This document shows, piece by piece, positions 57,000 to 64,000 of a DNA stretch of 64,000 bases. Below the pieces are notes generated by a model, which had not been told where the DNA came from, searched no databases, and saw nothing but the letters and a program-made list of their open reading frames with translations. A program made the translations under genes and the position numbers. How positions within the stretch are numbered: the stretch's first letter is position 1; each line of letters opens with the position of its first letter. The DNA is from Bacillus chungangensis (GTDB lineage Bacteria > Bacillota > Bacilli > Bacillales > Bacillaceae_C), in contig NZ_JAUSTT010000006.1 in assembly GCF_030812995.1 (NCBI RefSeq), positions 124,001 through 188,000 of the forward strand, in the 5' to 3' direction.

Positions 57000-58025
57000 T
57001 TGAAGCCATTTGTTCCACAACTCGTTTATATTGAACCGCGTGCACTGGCTTATCCTTTAGGAAAAGAATTACTTGAAAAATTTCAAAAAATGAACATAGA
57101 AATTCGTGAAACGACTTCACATAATCAAATTAGAAATTTACCAGGTGAACATGAACTGCAAAAGTATCGTATTGCTAAATCAACAATGGTGATTGGAGTA
57201 AGAAAGACACTGAAATTCGACACATCCAAACCTTCAGCAGAATATGCGATTCCATTGGCAACTGGTTGTATGGGGCACTGCCATTATTGTTATTTACAAA
57301 CAACTTTAGGGGCAAAACCATACATTAGAACGTATGTCAACTTGGAAGAGATTTTTGAACAAACGAATCATTATATAAAGGAACGCAGCCCAGAAATAAC
57401 CCGTTTTGAAGCATCGTGTACATCCGATATTGTCGGAATTGATCATTTAACCCATTCTTTAAAGAAAGCGATAGAATTTTTTGGTGCAACAGAGCTCGGC
57501 CGTCTCCGCTTTACAACGAAATACGAGCATGTCGATCACTTGCTTGATGCGAAGCATAATGGCAACACGAGATTTCGTTTTAGCCTTAATTCTGCCTATG
57601 TAAAGAAATACTTTGAAGCTGGAACCTCTACAATGACTGAAAGAATACAAGCAGCAGTCAAAGTACACAACGCTGGCTACCCGTTAGGCTTTGTGTTAGC
57701 ACCTCTTTATATCTATGAGAATTGGCAGATGGAATATAAAGAACTTTTTCTTGAATTAGAAGCAGCCTTTTCAACAGCAAAGAAAAATAATATCACCTTT
57801 GAGCTCATTCAGCATCGCTTTACAAAACCAGCAAAGAGAGTCATTGAAAAAAGATATCCAAAGTCGAAGCTGGAAATGAATGAGGAGGAAAGAAAATATA
57901 AATGGGGACGCTATGGAATCGGCAAGTATGTATACCAAAATGACCAAGCTCAAGAATTGCGTGAAACGATCGAGGGTTACATACATGCTTTCTTTCCAGG
58001 AGCTACTATTGAATATTTTACTTAG
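57000..58025 (+). CDS. splB: Spore photoproduct lyase
   Basis: A 341-residue radical-SAM enzyme that directly reverses spore photoproduct (5-thyminyl-5,6-dihydrothymine) during germination. The cluster motif is GCMGHCHYCYLQ (C-x3-C-x2-C, near residue 90), and the conserved hydrogen-donor Cys lies in FEASCTSDIVGIDH (near 140). VYIEPRALAYPLGKELLEKF and the C-terminal FFPGATIEYFT match the family end to end. TTG at this position is preferred: 10 nt after GAGGTG and aligned to the family start. No splA precedes it; the 290 bp upstream hold no gene. Confidence 0.94.
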   Translation: MKPFVPQLVYIEPRALAYPLGKELLEKFQKMNIEIRETTSHNQIRNLPGEHELQKYRIAKSTMVIGVRKTLKFDTSKPSAEYAIPLATGCMGHCHYCYLQTTLGAKPYIRTYVNLEEIFEQTNHYIKERSPEITRFEASCTSDIVGIDHLTHSLKKAIEFFGATELGRLRFTTKYEHVDHLLDAKHNGNTRFRFSLNSAYVKKYFEAGTSTMTERIQAAVKVHNAGYPLGFVLAPLYIYENWQMEYKELFLELEAAFSTAKKNNITFELIQHRFTKPAKRVIEKRYPKSKLEMNEEERKYKWGRYGIGKYVYQNDQAQELRETIEGYIHAFFPGATIEYFT

Positions 58026-58026
58026 G

Positions 58027-58200
58027 AATACATCCCACACTAATAAGAAGTAGACAAAGGCTAAAATCGAGAGCATCCTCGAAAAAGGAAATCGCTTTTT
58101 CGTCGCGCATGTATTGCTGCCTATACTCTCATCATCCTATTGCAGCACTTTTGTGACCTATGTTCCATTGGTTTCGGTTGACCAGTAATGTGGGATAAAG
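58027..58200 (+). repeat. Dispersed structured repeat, copy I (left end lost)
   Basis: Starts right after splB. Stem 1 is reduced to CCCACACTAAT; the arm AGTAGACAAAGGC ... GCACTTTTGTGACCTA with hairpin GAAAAAGGAAATCGCTTTTTC is present; then CCAGTAATGTGGGATAAAG. Stem 2 is deleted. Confidence 0.75.
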
Positions 58201-58258
58201 ACTTAAAAAACGAGGTTTTAGTTGCGTTGAACAACCAATTTAAAGGAGTGATTTATAA

Positions 58259-58624
58259 ATGGAAACAGAAAATTTTGCTGAGTTGGCAATACATGAGTAT
58301 AAGGAAGGCATGGGGCTTTTTACAACTAAAATGCCGCATATTGGGGAAGCTTTTCATGCATTTACGAAGGCTTGCTTTGAAGAAGGTCATTTAAGCCAAA
58401 AACAGAAGCAATTAATCGCGTTAGGGATAAGTATTTATTCACAAGATGAATATTGTATTATTTACCATACGAATGCTTGTTTGGATGAAGGATGTTCCGA
58501 AGAGGAAATCTTAGAAGCAATTGGTGTTACAGGAGCTTTCGGCGGTGGAGCCGCAATGAGTCAAGCTGTTACGCTCGTTCAACAGACAATAGAGGAACTT
58601 CAGCATAAAAAACAGAAACATTAA
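58259..58624 (+). CDS. Carboxymuconolactone decarboxylase/AhpD-family protein
   Basis: A 121-residue all-helical CMD-domain protein. [34 protein letters not shown] (seen as [31 protein letters not shown]) is the family core; the AhpD CxxC is replaced by C-x3-H, the variant found in many small CMD proteins. Possible peroxidase or disulfide role; unproven. AAAGGAG about 9 nt before the ATG. Confidence 0.85.
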   Translation: METENFAELAIHEYKEGMGLFTTKMPHIGEAFHAFTKACFEEGHLSQKQKQLIALGISIYSQDEYCIIYHTNACLDEGCSEEEILEAIGVTGAFGGGAAMSQAVTLVQQTIEELQHKKQKH

Positions 58625-58830
58625 CTCATTCACCCCATCAGCGGCCGTCTTTCCACTTTATTTTGGAATATCGGAATAAATGTTGCAAATAGATGTTCTT
58701 GATCTTTTCTAAAAAAATCAAGTTGTTTCGCATATTTTATATTGCCTGGCAAAAAGAACAGCGTCAAAAGGGTCGTCAAATAACGGCACTTTTGACACTG
58801 CTTTTCTATATTTTTTGAAAAAATGTCATT

Positions 58831-59110
58831 TGTTTTGGCTGTTCCTTCTACACGGGAAAAAGCAGTGTAAAGAGTAACGATGCCGACTCTTTCATCTTGT
58901 TCAAACTCTTCTCGATAAATAAAATCAGATTCGTTCCTACATCCGAAGTAAAGATGTGCTTCACCAAACATTTTCCCCTTCTTGCTTCATTGCGTTGCGT
59001 ACCTTAAAAACCTCGAAAAGAGGGGCAGCTCCACGATATTCGCCTTCTGCTCCAAGCAGAATCATGTTCAACGCCTACCGTAATACTGGCCTGTTCGCTG
59101 TTGGATCGAC
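58831..59110 (-). pseudogene. CYP102A reductase-domain fragment
   Basis: Minus strand reads [20 protein letters not shown] and VGIVTLYTAFSRVEGTAKT, and upstream in other frames SKKGKM, FRGFLRYA and ASITVG-...-SAWS, all from the FAD/NADPH domain of CYP102A. About 90 residues of more than 1000 survive, with a deletion and frameshifts. The sequence that follows toward 58630 (YAKQLDFFRKDQEHLFATF) is not CYP102A; its origin is unknown. Confidence 0.75.
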
Positions 59111-59516
59111 GAGAACTTTTGAAAGACATAACGATTGCATCCTAAGATGTTAAAGAAAATGATTTACGGACATACCGATCCGCTTTACCTCACGACTAAT
59201 CACACAAAAACATTTATAGGAATTTTGTTGCCTATAATCTGGCTCAAGAAAGCAGAAAAAATAGCCGGGCTGAAATAGATGTTTTGCCCCAGCTGATCTT
59301 TTAAAATACGGTTCTTTTTTTCTAGAAGGAGCCCCTTTAACTAGATTTATCAGCTGATAGGATATTCCTCCTCCGATGTCAGAATATTCTTCCATGAATT
59401 GACAAATTCATTGTAGTTATGTAAGATAGTATATGTTCACTACTTCACAAATAGAACATTTTATTTTTTCCTTGTACGAAACAACATATGTCATGAACTA
59501 GCATGATTATCTCCCA
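59111..59516. other. Gene-free region
   Basis: An 81-residue minus frame at 59150-59395 has no ribosome site and no recognised family. No other structure seen until the hairpin before the formate channel gene. Confidence 0.35.
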
Positions 59517-59585
59517 AGAACGGGCAGTACGACCCTCATCTCATTGCGAGGTAGCAACAAAGGGGGATGTCTGCTCGTTCTTGTT
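59517..59585 (+). promoter_or_regulatory. Structured leader hairpin before the formate/nitrite channel
   Basis: CAAGAACGGGCAG (59517-59529) pairs over 13 positions with CTGCTCGTTCTTG (59573-59585), one G-U. The 43-nt apical part contains CCCTC and GAGGTAGC...GGGGG elements that can form a second stem. No T-run follows, so it is not a simple terminator. It lies about 65 bp before the start codon and could be a cis-regulatory RNA; it fits no riboswitch I know. Confidence 0.4.
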
Positions 59586-59651
59586 CATTGATAAGGATAG
59601 ATAAAGAAAACGCCTGTTTTCTTATTAGTGACATTAACTGGAGGGATTATC

Positions 59652-60464
59652 ATGTCTATTTATACACCACAAGAAATTGCTCAATTGGCCGCCAAATCAG
59701 GACAAAAAAAAGCGCAACTGCCATTATTATCGATATTTATTCTTGGCACTTTTGGAGGAGCTTTTGTAGCATTAGGATATTTGCTTGATATCCACGTAGT
59801 TGCAGCAGCTCCAGAATCTTGGGGAGGGATTGCACATTTTCTAGGGGCAGCCGTTTTCCCAATTGGTCTTATTTTAGTTATTCTTGCTGGCGGTGAATTG
59901 GTTACTAGCAATATGATGGCTGTATCAATGGCATGCTTTGCTAAAAAGGTTGCTTTCCCTAAGCTAGTGAAAAATATAACGCTTGTTACATGTTTTAATT
60001 TTCTTGGAGCACTATTCGTAGCTTACTTCTTCGGACACATCGTTGGCTTAACAGAAGGGAAATTCTTAACAAAAACCGTTGCGATTGCGCAAGCGAAATT
60101 AAACGATCCCTTCTTCAAAGCATTTATTTCTGGAATCGGCTGTAACTGGCTCGTTGGCTTGGCTTATTGGTTGAGCTTAGCTAGCAAAGATTTTACTGGC
60201 AAGGTTATCGGCATTTGGTTCCCTGTGATGACTTTTGTTGCGATTGGGTTCCAGCACGTTGTCGCCAATATGTTTGTCATTCCAGCAGCCATCTTTGCAG
60301 GGCAGGCAACATGGATGGAATTCTTTCCAAATATGATCGTCGTCTTTTTAGGAAATTTAGTAGGCGGTGTTATCTTTGTTGCTCTACCATATTTTTTAGC
60401 CTATCGACAACATCCACAGCCGCAAACTGAAATGAATGTAAAGAAGCCGTCTGCATCCGCTTAA
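59652..60464 (+). CDS. Formate/nitrite transporter (FNT family, YrhG-like)
   Basis: A 270-residue pentameric channel subunit with six helices. The FNT signatures are LGTFGGAFVALGYLLDI, FPIGLILVILAGGELVTSNMM (listed as FPIGLILVILAGGEL and VTSNMM), GIGCNWLVGLAYWL and FVAIGFQHVVANMFVIPAA with the central His in GFQHVVANM. It conducts formate, nitrite or similar small anions. Closest pattern I recall is B. subtilis YrhG. GGAGGG about 9 nt before the ATG; an in-frame GTG 8 codons earlier is unsupported. Confidence 0.92.
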   Translation: MSIYTPQEIAQLAAKSGQKKAQLPLLSIFILGTFGGAFVALGYLLDIHVVAAAPESWGGIAHFLGAAVFPIGLILVILAGGELVTSNMMAVSMACFAKKVAFPKLVKNITLVTCFNFLGALFVAYFFGHIVGLTEGKFLTKTVAIAQAKLNDPFFKAFISGIGCNWLVGLAYWLSLASKDFTGKVIGIWFPVMTFVAIGFQHVVANMFVIPAAIFAGQATWMEFFPNMIVVFLGNLVGGVIFVALPYFLAYRQHPQPQTEMNVKKPSASA

Positions 60465-60558
60465 AAGCATTCAGCGAAAATACGAAAAGAGAGCTTTTAT
60501 AGAAGAAAAAATCATATAGAATTTGTAACATTTTTCACGTTTTTAAAAACTGTCAAAC

Positions 60559-60584
60559 TGTCTATACAATTATACACATAGACA
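60559..60584. promoter_or_regulatory. Inverted repeat, possible enhancer site for a sigma-54 activator
   Basis: TGTCTAT-N12-ATAGACA, perfect 7-bp arms, centred about 61 bp upstream of the -12 element. Activators of sigma-54 bind dyads of this kind upstream of the promoter. Confidence 0.5.
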
Positions 60585-60618
60585 CTTCAATTCTCTCTAA
60601 GATGCCGTATTTTCCGGC

Positions 60619-60634
60619 TGGCATAGAATTTGCA
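60619..60634 (+). promoter_or_regulatory. Sigma-54 (SigL) promoter of the valine-degradation genes
   Basis: TGGCAT-N5-TTGCA: GG and GC are separated by exactly 10 bp, matching the -24/-12 consensus TGGCAC-N5-TTGCA. Start of transcription would be near 60645, some 43 bp before the ATG. Confidence 0.75.
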
Positions 60635-60687
60635 TTGATATTTAAGGTAGTACATGTGTAAACATTGTATCTAAGGAGGAACTGAAA

Positions 60688-61473
60688 ATGGGAGAACAGC
60701 GAATAAACGTAACGAAAGAAAACTATATTGCAACAGTACAAATTAATAACCCACCAGCAAATACATTATCAAGTGCTTGTATTGCAGAATTACGAAATGT
60801 GTTTTGTGATTTAGCGGTGGATAAGGAAACGAGAGCAATTGTGTTAACTGGTGCAGGCCGTTTTTTTGTTGCTGGAGCTGATATAAAAGAATTTGTAGAT
60901 GCATTAGGAAATGAAAAAAAAGGGATGGAAATGGCTGCGGCAGGCCAAGCACTTTGTAATGAAATTGAAGCAATGAAAAAACCAGTCATTGCAGCGATTA
61001 ACGGCCCTTGTCTTGGTGGAGGCATGGAATTAGCAATGGGTTGCCATTACAGAATTGCAGCGCCTGATGCGATCCTCGGTCTCCCTGAATTAAAGCTCGG
61101 GTTGCTTCCTTCCTTTGGTGGTACGCAGCGGCTTAGTCGAATAACAAGTCCAGCAACAGCCTTAGAACTTATATTACAAAGCAAGCAGCTTAGTGGAACA
61201 GAAGCAGCTCAATTAGGTATTGTACAGCAAGTTGTTTCTAAGGAAGAACTTCTTCCTACTGCTATTTCTCTTGCTAAATCATTTATTGATGGGAAAAGTA
61301 TGACAAGTGTAACGAGAGTTATCGAATGTATTACAATGGGAAGCAAAGAATCGCTGGAAACAGGACTTGAGCGTGAACGACAATACTTTGGCGAACTCTT
61401 TTTAACCGATGATGCAAAAGAGGGCATCAACGCCTTTATTGAAAAGCGGCAACCATCGTTCAAACATTCATAA
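60688..61473 (+). CDS. Enoyl-CoA hydratase/isomerase (crotonase family)
   Basis: A 261-residue crotonase. Oxyanion-hole segments RFFVAGADIKEF (near 65) and NGPCLGGGMELAMGCHYRIA (near 108), and the second catalytic region LGLPELKLGLLPSFGGTQRL. It hydrates 2-enoyl-CoA to 3-hydroxyacyl-CoA; next to a 3-hydroxyisobutyryl-CoA hydrolase the likely substrate is methacrylyl-CoA in valine degradation, though general beta-oxidation is possible. AAGGAGG 8 nt before the ATG. First gene behind a sigma-54 promoter. Confidence 0.92.
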   Translation: MGEQRINVTKENYIATVQINNPPANTLSSACIAELRNVFCDLAVDKETRAIVLTGAGRFFVAGADIKEFVDALGNEKKGMEMAAAGQALCNEIEAMKKPVIAAINGPCLGGGMELAMGCHYRIAAPDAILGLPELKLGLLPSFGGTQRLSRITSPATALELILQSKQLSGTEAAQLGIVQQVVSKEELLPTAISLAKSFIDGKSMTSVTRVIECITMGSKESLETGLERERQYFGELFLTDDAKEGINAFIEKRQPSFKHS

Positions 61474-61487
61474 GGGGTGTGGAAAAT

Positions 61488-62531
61488 ATGTCTAATGAAA
61501 TCCTCATTGAGATCAATGAAAATGGTGTAGCAATCATTATATTAAACCGCCCTCAAGTACTTAATTCTCTTTCCTATAAAATGGTAAAAGACATTAGAAA
61601 AACATTAACGGAATGGAAAGAAAATGACAACATTAAAGTTGTTGTCATAAAAGGTGCTGGCGATAAAGGCTTGTGTGCTGGCGGTGATATTAAAACACTT
61701 TATGAAGCACGTAACCAAGGCGCAAGCGCAGAAAAAGCACGACAATTTTTTACCGAAGAATATCAAACAGACCTTGCAATTGCCCAGTTTCCAAAACCGA
61801 TTATTGCTTGTTTAGATGGAATTGTGATGGGCGGCGGTGTTGGCCTTACATATGGTGCAAGCCACCGCATTGTTACTGAGCGGACAAAATGGGCAATGCC
61901 AGAAATGAATATCGGATTTTTCCCAGATGTCGGTGCGGCTTTCTTTTTAAACAGAGCTCCTGGTTTTACAGGCCGTTATCTAGCGTTGACTGCCTCTATT
62001 ATTAAAGCGGCAGATGTTCTGTACATAAAAGGAGCAGACATCTATATGGAACAGAAAAAAATGAACCAGTTTCTGACCCGCCTTGAAGAAGTCAATTGGC
62101 TCCAATCGGACGTAGATGCTAAACTTGAATCTTTAATCGCTTCCTTTGCTGCTTCTCCTTCAGCAGAAAGTGAGCTTGCCGGTTTACAAACTTCCATTGA
62201 TGAGCATTTTTCGCATCAGTCAGTGGAAGAAATCATCTCATCTCTTGAAAAAGATCAAAGTGTATTCGCTGTAGAAACAAAGGATCTTCTTCTCTCAAAA
62301 GCACCAGTATCTTTGAAGGTAGCGCTGCAGCAATTGCAAAATGGTGAAGACAAATCGTTAGAGGAATGCCTTGCAGTCGATTTAGTGCTTGCGAAAAACT
62401 TTCTTCTACATGACGATTTTTATGAAGGTGTTCGCTCAGTTCTTATTGATAAGGATCGGAATCCGCAATACAAATATAAAAGCTTAGCAGATGTTTCGCC
62501 AGAATTAGTTCAACGTTTTTTTAATGGATGA
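61488..62531 (+). CDS. 3-hydroxyisobutyryl-CoA hydrolase
   Basis: A 347-residue crotonase-fold thioesterase: ILNRPQVLNSLSYKMVKDI, GLCAGGDIKTLYE, CLDGIVMGGGVGLTYGASHRI, MPEMNIGFFPDVGAAFFLNR (the Glu and Asp of this last stretch are catalytic in HIBCH) and the long helical C-terminus ending YKSLADVSPELVQRFF. It releases 3-hydroxyisobutyrate in valine catabolism. ATG chosen about 10 nt after AAGGGGTG; an in-frame GTG abuts that site. 14-bp gap from the hydratase gene, same operon. Confidence 0.93.
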   Translation: MSNEILIEINENGVAIIILNRPQVLNSLSYKMVKDIRKTLTEWKENDNIKVVVIKGAGDKGLCAGGDIKTLYEARNQGASAEKARQFFTEEYQTDLAIAQFPKPIIACLDGIVMGGGVGLTYGASHRIVTERTKWAMPEMNIGFFPDVGAAFFLNRAPGFTGRYLALTASIIKAADVLYIKGADIYMEQKKMNQFLTRLEEVNWLQSDVDAKLESLIASFAASPSAESELAGLQTSIDEHFSHQSVEEIISSLEKDQSVFAVETKDLLLSKAPVSLKVALQQLQNGEDKSLEECLAVDLVLAKNFLLHDDFYEGVRSVLIDKDRNPQYKYKSLADVSPELVQRFFNG

Positions 62532-62539
62532 ACATAAAT

Positions 62540-62574
62540 AAACAGCCTAATCCTTATATAGGATTAGGCTGTTT
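62540..62574. terminator. Bidirectional terminator between convergent valine genes
   Basis: AAACAGCCTAATCC / GGATTAGGCTGTTT, 14-bp perfect stem, loop TTATATA, A- and T-rich flanks. Confidence 0.92.
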
Positions 62575-62578
62575 ATTA

Positions 62579-64000
62579 TTAAAACCAGCGTTCTGTTACA
62601 ACTTTCTTGCGGGTATAAAATTGTACACCATCTTTCCCATTAGTGCCTAAATCCCCAAAGAAGGAAGCTTTATTGCCGGCAAAGCTAAAGAATGCCATTG
62701 GTGCTGGTACATTCACATTCACACCTATCATTCCTGCGTCAATTTTATCTCGAAATTGCTGAACGTGCTTGCCGCTTGCTGTGTAGATAACAGCGCCATT
62801 TGCAAATCGAGATTGATTCGTTAATGAAATCCCTTCATCTAAATCTTTTACACGGACAATGCTTAGAACAGGTGCAAATATTTCTTCTTGCCAAATCTTC
62901 ATCTTAGGATCAACATGATCAAATATCGTTGCTCCTAAGTAGTAGCCATCTCCAAGCCCGTCATCCAATTTGCGCCCATCAACAAGCAGTGTAGCACCAT
63001 CAGCAATGCCGCTATCAATATATTGAAGTACCCTCTCCTTATGCGATGCGCGAATTAAAGGCCCGACAAAATTCTCTTCAAAACGCCCATCCCCTACTTT
63101 TAGCTTGCGTGTTTCAGCTACAAGCAGCTCGAGGAATGCATCAGCAATTTCATCGACAACTGCGACAACTGAACAAGCCATGCAGCGTTCTCCACTGCTG
63201 CCAAAAGCAGCGCCAATGACACCTTGAACAGTCTTTTCTAAATGACAATCAGGCATAACGATCGCATGATTTTTCGCACCAGCTAGAGCTTGAACTCGCT
63301 TTCCATTTGCCGTTGCTGTTTCATATACATACTTTGCAACTGGCTCAGAACCGACAAAAGAAACAGCTTGAATAGTTGGATTTGTTAAAAAACGGTTCAC
63401 AACTTCCTTTCCTCCATGAACAAGGTTTAATACACCTTTTGGAAACCCAGCTTCATGAAACAATTCGACAAGCTTGCCAGCAAGGATCGGCGTGCGCTCA
63501 GACGGTTTTAATACAAACGTATTGCCGCAAGCAATCGCAAGTGGAAACATCCAAAGGGGAACCATCATTGGAAAATTAAAAGGCGTAATACCGGCAACAA
63601 CACCAAGTGGGTAGCGCCAAATGGAGCCGTCAATGCCTGTTGCAATCCCAGGCAATGCTTCACCCATCATCAAAGTAGGAGCTGCCGTTGCAAGTTCTAC
63701 TACTTCAATCCCACGTTGTACTTCTCCCCGTGCATCTGTTAAGGTTTTCCCATTTTCCATCGTAATAATTTGTGCCAATTCTTCCTTATTTGCAACCAGC
63801 AAGTGTAAATATTGTTGTAAAAGGCGGGCGCGATTCGGAACAGGAACGGTGCACCATGTTTCATAAGCATGATGAGCAACTGCTACTGCTTCGTCTACTT
63901 CTTTTGCTGTCGAAAGGGGAACAGATGCGATTGTCTCTCCTGTCGCTGGATTAGGTACCATTTCTTGCTCCACATCTCGCATTTCTATCCATTCTCCGTT
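62579..64000 (-). CDS. mmsA: CoA-acylating methylmalonate-semialdehyde dehydrogenase, partial
   Basis: C-terminal 473 residues are visible; the reading continues past the right edge (NGEWIE before the first in-window Met), so only about a dozen N-terminal residues are missing. It oxidises methylmalonate semialdehyde (and malonate semialdehyde) to propionyl- or acetyl-CoA with NAD, the last step of distal valine degradation. [22 protein letters not shown](E)PVAKYVYE, catalytic Cys in [10 protein letters not shown] (near 280) and [10 protein letters not shown] are visible. The usual catalytic Glu of aldehyde dehydrogenases is replaced ([13 protein letters not shown]), as in CoA-dependent members. 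Convergent with the hydratase operon. Confidence 0.94.
   Translation of the reverse strand, partial: NGEWIEMRDVEQEMVPNPATGETIASVPLSTAKEVDEAVAVAHHAYETWCTVPVPNRARLLQQYLHLLVANKEELAQIITMENGKTLTDARGEVQRGIEVVELATAAPTLMMGEALPGIATGIDGSIWRYPLGVVAGITPFNFPMMVPLWMFPLAIACGNTFVLKPSERTPILAGKLVELFHEAGFPKGVLNLVHGGKEVVNRFLTNPTIQAVSFVGSEPVAKYVYETATANGKRVQALAGAKNHAIVMPDCHLEKTVQGVIGAAFGSSGERCMACSVVAVVDEIADAFLELLVAETRKLKVGDGRFEENFVGPLIRASHKERVLQYIDSGIADGATLLVDGRKLDDGLGDGYYLGATIFDHVDPKMKIWQEEIFAPVLSIVRVKDLDEGISLTNQSRFANGAVIYTASGKHVQQFRDKIDAGMIGVNVNVPAPMAFFSFAGNKASFFGDLGTNGKDGVQFYTRKKVVTERWF

Noticed and set aside
7732-58200. CRISPR array
   Set aside because: The repeats are long, structured, dispersed over 50 kb and not regularly spaced.
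58188-58394. 68-residue frame overlapping the CMD-family gene
   Set aside because: Starts in the repeat and overlaps the well-supported CMD gene in another frame.
59150-59395. 81-residue minus-strand frame
   Set aside because: No ribosome site, no recognisable domain, flanked by a pseudogene; kept only as a note on the region.

Overview
The window comes from a low-GC, endospore-forming member of the Bacillaceae. Supporting features are a spore photoproduct lyase (splB), a CotH-family kinase, the bacillithiol-dependent FosB, the Bacillus order hom-thrC-thrB, a dgk-dck kinase pair, frequent TTG starts with strong AGGAGG ribosome sites, and two CYP102A (P450 BM3-type) fusion enzymes. I cannot name the genus from sequence alone. 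No rRNA, tRNA or CRISPR array was seen.

Layout. 0-4.6 kb: a truncated polysaccharide deacetylase diverges from a lipoprotein gene followed by a two-component system; the shared intergenic region carries three perfect WalR-type boxes. 4.6-6.8 kb: a decayed group II intron on the minus strand whose reverse-transcriptase core is replaced by a helix-turn-helix regulator and a deleted efflux pump. 6.8-7.3 kb: a Fur-like site and a ribonucleotide reductase beta fragment. 7.9-15.7 kb: a chemoreceptor, the threonine operon hom-thrC-thrB, a CPBP protease and a coiled-coil protein. 15.7-19.7 kb: a YyaL-like thioredoxin-fold protein and queC-queD-queE. 20.4-25.9 kb: a VTC / DUF4956 / CotH operon behind its own two-component system. 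26-31 kb: acetyltransferase, AraC regulator, transglutaminase-like protein, alpha/beta hydrolase and SDR. 31.6-34.8 kb: first CYP102A. 35-43 kb: two peptidases, PssA, VOC protein, Nudix, FosB. 43.6-47.5 kb: second, GC-richer CYP102A with a Bm3R1-like TetR repressor and its operators. 48-55 kb: a CD3324-family protein behind a possible attenuator, an efflux pump, an acetyltransferase, small proteins and a deoxyribosyltransferase gene broken by a repeat. 55-58.6 kb: dck, dgk, splB, a CMD-family protein. 58.8-64 kb: a CYP102A fragment, a formate/nitrite channel, and a valine-degradation set (enoyl-CoA hydratase, 3-hydroxyisobutyryl-CoA hydrolase, methylmalonate-semialdehyde dehydrogenase) with a sigma-54 promoter.

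Superimposed on this is a dispersed family of structured repeats (about 150-340 bp, at least eight recognisable copies plus degenerate ones). Stems are kept by compensatory changes between copies, some copies carry an extra arm, and one copy sits inside a coding sequence, so the family has moved. This family, the intron with replaced core, and the VTC/DUF4956/CotH locus are the most interesting parts of the window.
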